From JBDTSW01 sp963758845 (GTDB lineage Bacteria > Actinomycetota > Thermoleophilia > Solirubrobacterales > 70-9): DNA of 64,000 nucleotides. Positions 25,026 through 34,590 of the stretch are shown piece after piece. Location: assembly GCA_963758845.1 (NCBI GenBank), contig CAVWWX010000002.1, positions 1,488,001 to 1,552,000 of the forward strand, in the 5' to 3' direction. A program made the position numbers and the translations under genes. Position 1 is the stretch's first letter; every line of letters begins with the position of its first letter. The notes under the pieces are model-generated. The model had not been told where the DNA came from. It ran no database searches and worked only from the letters and a program-made list of their open reading frames with translations.

Positions 25026-25957
25026 ATGCTTGACGTGAAGCGGCTGCGCATCCTGCGGGAGGTGCTCCGCTCGCGGTTCGTTCTCCGCGGCGGCCGAGGA
25101 GCTCTACCTCTCCCAGTCGGCGGTCAGCCAGCAGGTCGCCACCCTCGAGCGCGAGGTGGGGATGACCCTGCTGGAGCGCACCAGCACCGGCCCGAAGCTG
25201 ACCGACGCGGGCCGGGCGCTCGTGGCCCACGCCGACGCCGTGATCTGCCGGCTCGAGGAGGCCGAGCGCGAGCTGGCGGCCATCGCCGGCCTGGAGGGCG
25301 GGCGCGTTCGGCTCGTCAGCTTCCCGACGGCGAACGCCACGCTGGTGACCCGCGCTGTCTCCAGCTTCCGCGAGCGTTATCCGAAGGTCGAGCTGCAGCT
25401 GGCCGAGGCCGAGCCGGAGCAGTCGGTGCCGGCGCTGAAGCGCGGCGACTTCGACCTGGCCCTGACCTATGACTACGCGATCGAGCCCGAACCGGACGAC
25501 CGCGACATCGAGCGGGTTCTCCTGCTGGAGGAGCAGATGCAGGTGGCGCTTCCGCCCGGACATCCGCTCTCGCGCAAGAGCGCGGTGAAGCTGGAGGAGC
25601 TGGCCGACGACGAGTGGCTGACCGGCGTCTCCAGCGGCTCGTGCCGCGCGCACGTGGTCTCGCTCTGCCAGCAGGCCGGGTTCGAACCGAAGATCTCCTT
25701 CGAGAGCGACGACTCCCAGGTGCTCGTCGGGCCTCGTGGCCGCTGGCATGGGGGTGACGCTGGTGCCGGAGCTGGCGCTGGCGGCCCGCCAGCCCGACCT
25801 GGAGGTCCGCCCGGTTGCGCCCGAGGCGCCCACTCGCCGGGTGTGGGCTACGGCCCTGGCGGAGGGTTCGCGCTCACCGGCGACGGTGGCCATGATCGAG
25901 GTCCTCGGCGAGGTCGCCCAGCGCTTCCAGGCCGGCGCCGTTCGGGCCGTCGCCTAG
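25026..25957 (+). CDS. LysR-family transcriptional regulator (two frameshifts)
   Basis: About 310 residues. N-terminal winged helix: after removing one base near 25087 it reads GSFSAAAEELYLSQSAVSQQ, then TLEREVGMTLLERTSTGPKLT. The effector-binding domain runs through VRLVSFPTANATLVTRAVSS, DFDLALTYDY and, after removing a base near 25735, VLVGLVAAGMGVTLVPELAL, the standard C-terminal motif. Ligand unknown. A perfect 7-5-7 inverted repeat touches its start codon. Both breaks are single extra bases, so the gene is likely functional. Confidence 0.85.
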
Positions 25958-25997
25958 GTCGCCTCACTCGCAGTCGGCGCCGCCGGCTTCGAACCGC

Positions 25998-26342
25998 TCA
26001 TCGATTGGGCTCGTCGGAGGCCTCGGTCGCGGCTGGCTCGGGCTGGCCGGGGACCGCCTCGGCGCTGAGCGAGTGCCAAGCCCAGACCATCGGCTTGTTG
26101 TAGTAGTTCATCGCGTCCTGGCGGAGCGCGGCGATCTCGTCCGAGGCCCAGTAGCGATCGAAGTCCGCGGTGTCGGCCCAGATGCTCGTCTGGCGGAAGT
26201 GCAGGGGATCCTCGATGTTGCGGGTGAGGTAGCACGCTCGCGCGCCATAGGCCGCCGCACGCTCGACCGCCGGGCTCCAGGCCTCCAGCCAGCGATCCGA
26301 CCGGAACGGGTGGACCCGCCACTCGATGTAGTTCACATGCAT
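25998..26342 (-). CDS. ABM/ferredoxin-like-fold small protein
   Basis: 114 residues. VNYIEWRVHPFRSDRWLEAWSP and YLTRNIEDPLHFRQTSIWAD with FDRYWASDEIAALRQDAMNYY match the dimeric alpha-beta barrel seen in antibiotic-biosynthesis-monooxygenase-like and stress proteins (the xxFxxYWxSxE pattern). Such proteins may be cofactor-free oxygenases or haem-related; none of these roles is shown here. The last 25 residues are acidic and disordered. Divergent from the metallo-hydrolase gene. Confidence 0.6.
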   Translation of the reverse strand: MHVNYIEWRVHPFRSDRWLEAWSPAVERAAAYGARACYLTRNIEDPLHFRQTSIWADTADFDRYWASDEIAALRQDAMNYYNKPMVWAWHSLSAEAVPGQPEPAATEASDEPNR

Positions 26343-26398
26343 CGGGCGTGATCCTATCGGCCGGGCCTCCCGCGTCCGGCGCTTCTAATCTGGCGCGC

Positions 26399-27250
26399 GT
26401 GCCGAGGCTTGTCGACTGCATCCACCTGGGCCGCGACCGCGTGATCGGCGCCTGGGAGGTGGCCCCCGGCGTGGTCGCCGACCCCGGGCCCGCCTCGACG
26501 GTGGAGACGCTCCTGGCCGGCCTCGAGGCCCAGCCGCGCGCCCTGCTCCTCACCCACATCCATCTCGACCACGCGGGCGCCGCCGGCGTGCTGGCTCGCC
26601 GGTTTCCCGAGCTGCAGGTGTACGTCCACGAGGCAGGGGCGCCGCATCTGATCGAGCCTTCCCGGCTGCTCCGGAGCGCCGGGCGCCTGTACGGCGATCA
26701 GATGGAGCGCCTCTGGGGCGAAGTCGCTCCAGTGCCCGAGGACCGCGTCGCGGCGCTCTCCGGCGGCGAGACCGTCGAGGGCTGTCAGGTGCACCACGCG
26801 CCCGGCCACGCCGGCAGCCACGTCGTCTACTTCGAGCCCGGGTCGGGCGCGGCCTTCACCGGCGACGTGGCGGGCGTCCGGGTCCCGCCGTCCGAGCTGA
26901 TCATGGCCCCGACGCCTCCGCCCGAGATCGACATCGAGGCGTGGCTTACCTCGATCCAGCTGCTGCGCGACCTGGGCCCGTCGCGCCTTTGCATGACCCA
27001 CTTCGGCGCCTCCGACGACCCGCCGGCCCAGCTCGATGCGCTGGAGGCGTACCTGCGCGAGGCGGCCGAGGTCAGCGCGGGTGGCGACCGCGACGAGTTC
27101 GCCGGCTGGCTCGGCTCGATCCTCGCCGGCGAGGACGACGACGTCGCCGAGCGGCTGCGCCAGGCGATGCCGCCGGATCAGCTCTGGATGGGCCTCGAGC
27201 GCTACTGGCGGAAGCGCCGGGAGGCCGACGCGGCTAGCGCCTCGCCTTGA
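26399..27250 (+). CDS. metallo-beta-lactamase-fold hydrolase
   Basis: 283 residues from GTG 26399. Metal motif HIHLDHAG (HxHxDH) near residue 58, then a second His in HHAPGHAGSH near 141 and the bridging Asp in FTGDVAG near 160, H in CMTHFG near 205: a complete dinuclear site. The C-terminal 80 residues are helical (DEFAGWLGSILAGEDDDVAE). This architecture is common in actinobacterial MBL proteins that cleave thioesters or phosphodiesters; substrate unknown. The end overlaps the convergent gene by 17 bp. Confidence 0.83.
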   Translation: MPRLVDCIHLGRDRVIGAWEVAPGVVADPGPASTVETLLAGLEAQPRALLLTHIHLDHAGAAGVLARRFPELQVYVHEAGAPHLIEPSRLLRSAGRLYGDQMERLWGEVAPVPEDRVAALSGGETVEGCQVHHAPGHAGSHVVYFEPGSGAAFTGDVAGVRVPPSELIMAPTPPPEIDIEAWLTSIQLLRDLGPSRLCMTHFGASDDPPAQLDALEAYLREAAEVSAGGDRDEFAGWLGSILAGEDDDVAERLRQAMPPDQLWMGLERYWRKRREADAASASP

Positions 27251-28020
27251 CCTTCGCCTTGACGGCGTCGACGAGCAGGCCTCCATCCGCCGTCACCTTG
27301 CACGACTTCGTCTTGCCGGGGTCGGCGGAGTTCAGCACCTTGATGTCCAGGTTGAGCAGGTCCGGGCTCTCGGGCCCGGGGCTCAGCGCCGCCGTCTCGT
27401 AGGAGCCGTTCGTCACCTCGTTGGTCACGTTTCCGGTTCCATCGGCGTAGGTGACCTTGAACCCGCTGGAGGAGCGACATCCCTTGAGGCGGAAGGTGGC
27501 CGCCTCGGTCCCCGCGTTGTCCAGACCTACCTCAAACGTCTGGGTCTCGCCACGCCGGGCAGTGCGCTCGATCGGTCTGCCCTGTGCCCCCCGCGTTGAA
27601 GACCCCCAACCCGAGGTTGATGCCGAAGAAGGCGTCCGGGCCGCGGACGTGCCATGACTGCGAGCCCGTGGTGCACGGCGTCGTCAGGACCTGCGCGCCG
27701 CCGTTCACGGACGAGGCTCCGAAGGTCCCATTGGCGGTGACGAGCCCGCTGGGCGACGTGAAGGTAAAGCTGTGGTTGGTGATCGGGACCTGTCCCGTGG
27801 CGAAGCCGACGCCGGTGCAGGTGCCGGATACGTTGCCCAGGCCCTTGAACGACGCGTCCACCTTCCTCCCGTTCGGAGAGATCTCCAGGGTCACGGTCCC
27901 GCCCTGGCCGGAGGTGACGACCCCCTCGTAGGTGGCACCGCCCACGTGGCCGGCGTCGCTTGCGGCGGCGGGGAGAAGCAGGAAGGACAGGACGACGGCA
28001 ATTGGCAGCTTGGCTCTCAT
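27234..28020 (-). CDS. secreted protein of unknown function (one frameshift)
   Basis: About 261 residues. A clear signal peptide (LPIAVVLSFLLLPAAASDA) leads a beta-rich region with GGATYEGVVTSGQGGTVTLE and a Cys-containing sandwich (GTCTGVGFAT, TPCTTGSQSW). One base removed near 27585 joins it to a second domain, ERTARRGETQTFEVGLDNA, CRSSSGFKVTYADGTG and SADPGKTKSCKVTADGG, an Ig/CARDB-like fold. No catalytic motif. Monocistronic on the minus strand, downstream of ccr. Confidence 0.6.
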
Positions 28021-28042
28021 GGCCGCGGATCCTATCGGCGGG

Positions 28043-29311
28043 CTAGGCGCCCACCTCGGCCCAGATCGCTCCCTCGCCGTCCTCGTGCTGGCCCTCGTCG
28101 TCGGAGGTGGCGCCGACGCGGATCGCGATCTTGCCCGCGTGCTTGTTCTCGTGCAGGAGCTGGTGGGCGTCCGGCACGCCCTCGAAGTCCATCGCCTTCC
28201 ACAGCACCGGGCGGATCTTGCCCTCCGCCATCAGCTGGTTCGCGCGGGTGCACTCGTAGGCGTTGGCGAAGTGCGAGCCCAGGATCTCCTTCTGCTTCAT
28301 CCACAGGTAGCGGACGTCGAAGTCCAGGTTGTAGCCGGACGTGGCGCCGCAGATCACGACCTTGCCGAACGGCTTCACGGTGAAGACCGAGGTCGGGAAG
28401 GTGGCCTGCCCGACGTGCTCGAAGACGATGTCGGGGGCGTCGCCGAGGATCTCCTTGACGCGCTTGGCGAACGCGCGCGAGGCCTTGAACCGCTCCTTGT
28501 CGGCGGCGGGGTCGGCGGCCGGGTGGTTGGCGTCCGTTCGCATCATCTCGCCGAACTCGCTGCGGTTGATGTAGTCGACCGCGCCCAGCTCCTTGACCAG
28601 GGCGCCCTTCTCGTCGGAGGAGACGACGCCGACCGCGTTCGCCCCGGCCGCCTTCGCGAGCTGGACCGCGAAGACGCCGAGGCCGCCGGCCGCGCCCCAG
28701 ATCAGGACGTTGTGCCCTGCCTGGATCTCGCAGCGGTCCATCAGCATCCGGTAGGCGGTGAAGTAGGTCAGCCCGTAGGCGGAGGACTCGACCCAGGAGA
28801 GGTTGCGCGGCTTCGGCAGGAGCTGCTGCGCCTGGACCTTCGTGAACTGGGCGAAGGACCCCCAGGTGGTCTCGTACCCCCAGATCTCCTGGCTCGGCGC
28901 GGCCATCGGGTCGAGGCCGTGGACCTCGACGTCCTCGTAGGAGGCCTGGTTGCAGTGGATCACGACCTCGTCGCCCGGCTTCCAGCGGGTGACGCCCTCG
29001 CCGACCTTCCAGACGATGCCCGACGCGTCCGAGCCGCCGATGTGGTGCCCGTACTCGGGGTGGTCGCCGTAGCCGAACACCGAGACCGGCTTGCCGAGCG
29101 CCGCCCAGACGTTGTTGAAGTTCACGCCGGCGGCCATCACCCGCACGATGACCTCGAAGGCGCCCGGCTCGGGCACCTCGATCTGCTCGACCTGGAACGC
29201 GTCCTTGGGCTCTCCCTCGCGCTCCTGGCGGATCACCCAGGCCGCCATCGTCTCGGGCAGGGTGCCCGGCTCGACGTCGAGCTGCGAGACATCGGATACG
29301 TCAACGGCCAC
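28043..29311 (-). CDS. ccr: crotonyl-CoA carboxylase/reductase
   Basis: 422-residue MDR-family enzyme that reductively carboxylates crotonyl-CoA with NADPH and CO2 to (2S)-ethylmalonyl-CoA, the entry step of the ethylmalonyl-CoA pathway. Diagnostic stretches rather than generic alcohol-dehydrogenase ones: VFGYGDHPEYGHHIGGSDAS, WGYETTWGSFAQFTKVQAQQ, the Rossmann loop WGAAGGLGVFAVQLA, FEHVGQATFPTSVFTV and KQKEILGSHFANAYE. The asparagine, phenylalanine and histidine residues known to hold CO2 in Ccr lie in regions preserved here, but I did not map them individually. ATG 29311. The gene stands alone, 5 kb from ecm. Confidence 0.9.
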   Translation of the reverse strand: MAVDVSDVSQLDVEPGTLPETMAAWVIRQEREGEPKDAFQVEQIEVPEPGAFEVIVRVMAAGVNFNNVWAALGKPVSVFGYGDHPEYGHHIGGSDASGIVWKVGEGVTRWKPGDEVVIHCNQASYEDVEVHGLDPMAAPSQEIWGYETTWGSFAQFTKVQAQQLLPKPRNLSWVESSAYGLTYFTAYRMLMDRCEIQAGHNVLIWGAAGGLGVFAVQLAKAAGANAVGVVSSDEKGALVKELGAVDYINRSEFGEMMRTDANHPAADPAADKERFKASRAFAKRVKEILGDAPDIVFEHVGQATFPTSVFTVKPFGKVVICGATSGYNLDFDVRYLWMKQKEILGSHFANAYECTRANQLMAEGKIRPVLWKAMDFEGVPDAHQLLHENKHAGKIAIRVGATSDDEGQHEDGEGAIWAEVGA

Positions 29312-29495
29312 TTATCGATCAACTCCCGGTTCGTTGGAAAGAGCGGCGGCATCGTAGCGGCGGGCGCGCCGCAACACGGCAGGCCGTCCGCCCGAGCAGA
29401 AGTGTCCTGGATAGCCGACACAGTGGGTCGGCAGGACAGGACAGCTGCCGGCGTCAGGTTCCCGTCCGCCGCCGCGACTACCTTCGTGAGTCCCC

Positions 29496-30774
29496 ATGGA
29501 AGCGAGCGAGACACCCCAGCTACCCCTCGACGGCGACGCCGGCGGCACCGTCCGCGTGCTCGGCGACCGCCTGGTCATCGAGGCGCTGACGGTCCAGGAT
29601 GCCGGCGCCGCCCGCGTCGTCCGTGAGCGCGCGGACGAGGGCCAGCTACCGGCCCCGAGACCGTCCGCAAGGCGGTCGAGATCGGCACCCGCGTGCTCAG
29701 CAACGAGGAGACCGCGGCCAACGTCGACTACGTCCGCGCCGAGTTCGAGCGTCATTCGGGCAACCTCCGCGAGCGGCTGACGAAGGAGATCGAGGCCGGA
29801 GAGCAGCAGCTCGCCGAGCGGATAGCGCGAAGCTTCGACGGCGAGCGCGACGGGTCGGTCCAGAAGGACATCGACAAGCTCGTCACCGAGGCGCTCGCCG
29901 AGCAGCGGGAGAAGATCGCCCGCCTGTTCTCGAGTGAGGACGGCGCCAACCCGCTGATCGATTTCAAGGCGGCCGATGGTCCGGGGCTTCAAGGCGCTCG
30001 ACGAACGCCAGCAGAACGAGGGCGAGGCCAACCGGAAGCGGATCGAGGAGCTCCAGCGCGAGCTGACCCAGCTCAAGGAGCGCGAGGAGGGCGACCGGCG
30101 CGTGGCCGAGGAGGCCGAGCGCGGGACCGCCAAGGGCCGGACCTTCGAGGAGCTGGTGCATGGCGCCCTGGACGAGTTCGCCTCCGCCCAGGGCGACGTC
30201 GCGCACCACACCGGCGACGAATCGACCGAGTCCGGCGGCAAGAAGGGCGACACGGTCGTCGAGGTCGGGGCTGCCCTCGGCAGCGCGAAGGCCACGATCG
30301 TCTTCGAGGCCAAGAACAAGCGGCTGTCCCGAGAACGACGCCTGGACCGAGCTGAACTCCTGCATGGCAGAGCGGGATGCCGGCTACGCGGTGCTCGTGG
30401 TCGCCGGCGAGGACAAGGTGCCGTCGGGCCTCGACGAGCTGACCGAGTACCAGGGCAACAAGATGATCGTGGTCCTCGACCGCGAGGAGCCCGACACGCT
30501 GGCCCTGCGCCTCGTCTACCGCTACGTGCGGGCGCGCCTGATGGCCACCGGCGAGAGCGGGCTCGAGGTCGACGCCGCCGGCGTGCGGGACGCGGCCGAG
30601 GAGGCAAGCGCGCGCCTCCAGCGGGCGAACCGCGTGCGGAAGTCCCTGACCGCGGTCACCAACGGCGCCGACGCGGCCCGCTCGGAGTTCGACGAGATGG
30701 TCGTCGAGGTCGAGCGCTGCCTGGCCCGGATCGAGTCGCTGGTGGCGGCGGCCGCTCCGGACGCCGGCGAGTAG
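29496..30774 (+). CDS. coiled-coil protein with PD-(D/E)XK nuclease-like domain (frameshifted)
   Basis: About 425 residues after correction of frame breaks near 29665, 29973 and 30330. Residues 40-200 are helical and charged (REKIARLFSS, GFKALDERQQNEGEANRKR, RELTQLKEREEGDRR), a long coiled coil. The C-terminal part has GRTFEELVHGALDEF, then KKGDTVVEVGA and TIVFEAKNKRLSEND, the spaced Asp and ExK of a restriction-endonuclease-like fold as in DUF2130-type proteins, followed by a beta-strand VLVVAGEDKVPSGLDEL. Function unknown; such proteins may act on DNA or serve in defence. Monocistronic, and its stop abuts that of the lipoprotein gene. Confidence 0.65.
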
Positions 30775-31224
30775 CTAGGGAAGCAGCAGCTCGTCGCTGG
30801 AGCTCGGCCGCTCGGGCCCGACGGTCACCTGGGCCGGCTTCGAGTCGGACCGCTCGCCGCCGTTGACCTCGTAGTCACCCTGCGCGACCTCGGCCTTGAG
30901 GTTGCCGACCCCGCCCGGCGGGATCTCGCCCGACTCCTCGTTGTCCTCGGGGGCCGGCCCCACCAGGGTGAGCGTCACGGGGTCCTCGGACTGGTTCGTG
31001 ACCGTGAAGTTCACGAGCCCGGCGCCGAACTCATCGGGCGAGACGACGACGTTCTGGTCGTCGATCTTCGCGGTGACGACGATGGGCGCCGCGGGGCGCG
31101 GGTCGTTGGCGAAGTCTTCCTCGCCTCCGCAACCTGCCGCCGTCAGCACCGCGGCCAGCGCAGGCCACACACGCGCTACACGGGCGCGGTGCCCGGTAAC
31201 GCGGAACTCCTCCCTCACGCCCAT
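30775..31224 (-). CDS. small lipoprotein with cupredoxin/CARDB-like domain
   Basis: About 149 residues. A basic start and hydrophobic run (VWPALAAVLTAAGCGGEE) ends in a lipobox (AAGC), so the mature protein is anchored on the outer face of the membrane. The rest reads as a beta-sandwich: VVSPDEFGAGLVNFTVTNQS, TLTLVGPAPEDNEES, QGDYEVNGGERS. The FTVTNQSEDPV pattern is common to cupredoxin-like lipoproteins, but the copper ligands are not evident. The start is chosen at the second Met; upstream MPHPGG (31266) is possible. Confidence 0.6.
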   Translation of the reverse strand: MGVREEFRVTGHRARVARVWPALAAVLTAAGCGGEEDFANDPRPAAPIVVTAKIDDQNVVVSPDEFGAGLVNFTVTNQSEDPVTLTLVGPAPEDNEESGEIPPGGVGNLKAEVAQGDYEVNGGERSDSKPAQVTVGPERPSSSDELLLP

Positions 31225-31277
31225 CTGCGCCGCAACCCTAATGCAGAACCCGCCTGGATGCGGCACCTCGGACGCGC

Positions 31278-32229
31278 CTAGAAGGGAAGCTCGGCCACCT
31301 CGGCGACCAGGTGGTCGCCCACCGACACCTCGGCTCCCGGCTCGGCCTCGCGGCGCAGGATCGCCAGCGCGACGGGGCCCAGGGCGGGCGAGAGCACGGC
31401 CGTCCCGACCCGCCCGACGACCTTCTCGCCGGCGCGCACCTCGGCGCCGGCCTCGAGCACCCTGCTCGAGCGCAGCCCGCGCAGGTGGCGGTTCGGCTTG
31501 CCCTTGTAGTGCAGGCGGGCCACGGTCTCCTGGCCGATGTAGCAGCCCTTGGTGAACGACACGGCCCGCTCGTTGATCCCGGCCTCCTGGGGGATGGTCT
31601 CGGTGGTCATCTCGCGCCCGAAGCGCGGGCGCCCGCTCTCGACGCGCACGATCTCGGCCGCGTCCGCGCTGACCTCGGCCACGCCCGCCTCGCGGAGCGC
31701 CACCTCCAGCTCGGCCACGTCAGCCGCCTCGCAGAGGAGGTCGAACCCCAGATCGGTCGCCACGGCACGCGCCGTGACCGGCCCGATCGCGATCTCGCGG
31801 TTCGCTCCCTCGGGGCCAAGGGGAGGGATGGCCGCGAGACGCGCGGAGCCCGGGCCGATCACCGAGACCAGCGACCGCGCCGCGGTGGCGTCGGTCACCT
31901 CGACCTCGCGGCCGACCTTGTACATCGACAGGTGCCGCAGCACCGCCGGGAGCGCCTCGGGCTCGAGATCCAGCCAGACCGCTTCGGGGCCGACCCTCAG
32001 GACGCGCATGTCGCCCTGCATGTGGCCCTTGCGGTCGAGCAGCGCGGAGTAGCCGCCGTCCCCGGGCTCGATCACCTCGATGTCGTTGGTCAGCTGGCCC
32101 TGGAGGTAGTCGACGGCCTCGGCGCCCGGTGACGTCGAGCATCGCCCGCCCGGACCGCACCAGGAACCCGGCCTCTTCGCGGAGGGCGCGGTACTGCCCG
32201 TCCAGCTCGATCTCGCTCGCCGCTTCCAC
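31278..32229 (-). CDS. ygfZ: YgfZ/GcvT-like folate-binding protein (one frameshift)
   Basis: About 317 residues; GcvT-related, tetrahydrofolate-binding protein of iron-sulfur cluster assembly or repair. YLQGQLTNDIEV, SALLDRKGHMQGDMRV, the KGCYIGQETVARLHYKG motif (YgfZ/TIGR03317 signature K-G-C-Y-x-G-Q-E) and a C-terminal PVALAILRREAE segment are clear. One base removed near 32128 joins REEAGFLVRSGRAMLDVT to EAVDYLQGQ. GTG start 32229 fits the conserved opening. Divergent from the multicopper oxidase operon with about 68 bp between starts, so the operator there could affect it too. Confidence 0.87.
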
Positions 32230-32266
32230 CCGTTCGATTGTAGGCGCCCGGAATCGGGACACAGCA

Positions 32267-32288
32267 AGGTTTTGATGTGTCAAAATCT
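32267..32288. promoter_or_regulatory. imperfect palindrome before the metal operon, candidate DtxR-family operator
   Basis: TTTTGA-tgtg-TCAAAA with matching outer AG/CT, so 22 bp with only one mismatched pair. It lies 9 bp before the ATG of the multicopper oxidase gene in an otherwise GC-rich context. The third gene of the same operon encodes a DtxR/MntR-like metal sensor, whose sites are AT-rich dyads of this size, so autoregulation is likely (inference). Confidence 0.6.
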
Positions 32289-32296
32289 CGCTTGTG

Positions 32297-33380
32297 ATGG
32301 ATCGAAAGCTCACGAGGCGTGGCCTGATCGCCACCGGCGCCGCCGCGGCCCCGGCCCTGGCGGCGCTCCACGAGGTGGTCCCCCACCAGGGCGTCCACGA
32401 CGCCCTCGGGGGAGACCAGCACGCCAGCGCGGCCGCTCAGGACACCCCCGCGGGCCACATGGGCCACGGCACGGGCAAGGGCCTGGGGCTCCACGACGGC
32501 TTCGACGGGACGGTCGACCACGCGGCCAACGGCTTCGATCCGTCGCAGGTCGTGCGGGACTTCGACTACGGCCGGACCTCTCGGCTCCCCGACGGCCGCA
32601 CGCTCCGGGAGTGGACGGTGATCGCCGAGGACAAGGAGATCGAGGTCGCTCCCGGGATCACCTATCCCGCCTGGACCTACAACGGCCGGATCCCCGGACC
32701 GACGTTCCGCGCGACCGAGGGCGACCGGATGCGGATCCGCTTCATCAACGGCTCGCAGCACCCGCACACGATCCACTTCCACGGCTTCCATCCCGACTTC
32801 ATGGACGGCATGCCCGGGATCGGCGAGGGCACGGGCGGCGGCACGATCGACACCGGCGAGCAGTTCGTCTACGAGTTCGACGCCGAGCCGTTCGGCCTCC
32901 ACCTCTACCACTGCCACGTGATGCCGCTTGCGGCGCACATCGCCAAGGGCCTCTACGGGGCGATGATCATCGACCCGAAGGAGCCGCGCGAGCAGGCCGA
33001 CGAGCTGGTCATGGTGATGAACGGCTTCGACACCAACTTCGACGGCGCCAACGAGATCTACGCCGTGAACTCGATCCCCTTCCACTACGTGCGAGGAGCC
33101 GATCAAGGTCAAGCGCGACGAGCTGGTGCGGATCTACCTGGTGAACCTGCTCGAGTTCGACCAGATCAACTCGTTCCACATCCACGCGAACTTCTTCGAC
33201 TACTACCCGACCGGGACGCGGCTCGAGCCCACCGAGTTCACGGACACGATCGTCCAGGGACAGGGCCAGCGCGGGGTCCTCGAGCTCCGCTTCCCCTACG
33301 CCGGAAGGTTCATGTTCCACGCGCACAAGACCGAGTTCGCCGAGCTGGGCTGGCTGGGCTTCTTCGAGGTCGAGGAGTGA
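32297..33380 (+). CDS. multicopper oxidase, two-domain type (one frameshift)
   Basis: About 360 residues. N-terminus DRKLTRRGLIATGAAAAPAL is a twin-arginine export signal, so the enzyme folds in the cytosol and acts outside. Copper motifs: HTIHFHGFHP (residues 155-164), HLYHCHV near 203, then HIHANFF and MFHAHKTEFAELG in the C-terminal cupredoxin domain. The pattern fits laccase/nitrite-reductase-like oxidases of manganese, iron or phenols. One base removed near 33094 restores HYVEEPIKVKRDELV. The stop overlaps the start of the ZIP gene (TGATG). Substrate may be Mn(II) or Fe(II) given the metal genes beside it. Confidence 0.85.
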
Positions 33381-34586
33381 TGGAGGCCGCCGGCGCAACC
33401 GAACGGGCGGCATCGAAGTCCCCCGCCTGGCTTCTGGGTGCGATCCCGCTGGCCCTGATCGCGGCCGCGATCGGGTTGTTCGCGCTGCTCGGGGGGCCGG
33501 GCCTGGGCGAGCGAACCGGCCCTCCGGTCGAGGAGCTCGCGGTCGAGAAGACGGTGCTGCGGCCCGGCGAGATCGAGGTAACCCTTCGCAACGACGGCCC
33601 CGACGCCGTGGACGTGGCCCAGGTCACAGTGAACGAGGCGTTCGTTCCATTCGAGATCGACTCCGCCGACGTGTCGAGGCTGGGGTCGACGACGCTCACG
33701 ATCCCCTACCCGTGGATCGAGGGCGAGGCCTACGGGCTGGGGATCTTCACGTCCACCGGAGGCACCCTCGAGCACGAGATCCCCGTCGCGGTCGAGACGC
33801 CCGAAGCCGACGCAAGCTTCTACGGGCTGATGGCCCTCCTTGGCATCTATGTGGGCGTGATCCCGGTCAGCCTGGGCATGCTGTGGCTGCCGTTCGTCCG
33901 CCGCGTCTCGGCCGACTGGCTGCGAGTGCTGATCGCGTTCACGATCGGGCTCCTCGCCTTCCTGGCCGTGGATGCGGGGCTGGAGGGACTCGAGATCGCG
34001 GACGCGGGTCCGGGGGCGTTCGGGGGCACGGCCCTCGTCTACCTGGGGGCGCTGGTCGCATACCTGGTCCTCGCGGCCATCGACGTCTACCTGTCGCGGC
34101 GGCGAGCCGGCGCGAAGGAGGCGGCGGGCAGCTCGGCCGGCGCCGTACCTCGCGCTCTTGGTGGCGATCGGGATCGGGCTCCACAACCTGGGCGAGGGGC
34201 TTGCGATCGGGTCGGCCTATGCCGCCGGCGCCCTGGCGCTGGGCACGTTCCTGGTGGTCGGCTTCGCGATCCACAACACGACCGAGGGGCTTGCGATCGT
34301 CGCGCCGCTCGCGAACGCCCGGCCAACGCTGGGCCGCCTGATGGTCCTCGGGCTCATCGCCGGCGCGCCGGCGATCCTGGGCGCGTGGATCGGCGCGGCC
34401 GCGTTCAACCCCAGCGCCGCGGCGCTCCTGTTCGGCGTCGGCGTCGGCGCGATCGCTCAGGTGATCGTGCAGCTGGCGCCGTCGATGCGCGACGACGATG
34501 GCCGCCTGTTCCACCCCGCGGCCGTCGGCGGCCTGCTGGTGGGGATCGGCGTCATGTACCTGACCGGCCTCCTGGTGGCGGGATAG
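33380..34586 (+). CDS. ZIP-family metal transporter with extra N-terminal exported domain (one frameshift)
   Basis: About 401 residues. The C-terminal 240 residues are a ZIP/ZupT-type transporter with the metal-binding motifs GIGLHNLGEGLAIGSA and FAIHNTTEGLAIVAP and several hydrophobic segments (LMALLGIYVGVIPVSLGML, VLIAFTIGLLAFLAV). Before it comes a single membrane anchor (AIPLALIAAAIGLFALLGG, residues 20-38) and an about 90-residue beta-sandwich (IEVTLRNDGPDAVDVAQVTV). One base removed near 34141 joins SSAGA to PYLALLVAIGIG. Translation is coupled to the multicopper oxidase. The outside domain fused to a ZIP transporter is unusual and may bind the metal or the oxidase. Confidence 0.8.
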
Positions 34587-34590
34587 GGCG

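Noticed and set aside
28043..29311. Generic quinone oxidoreductase / alcohol dehydrogenase for the MDR gene
   Set aside because: GYGDHPEYGHHIGGSDAS and KQKEILGSHFANAYE are Ccr-specific stretches not seen in plain MDR reductases.
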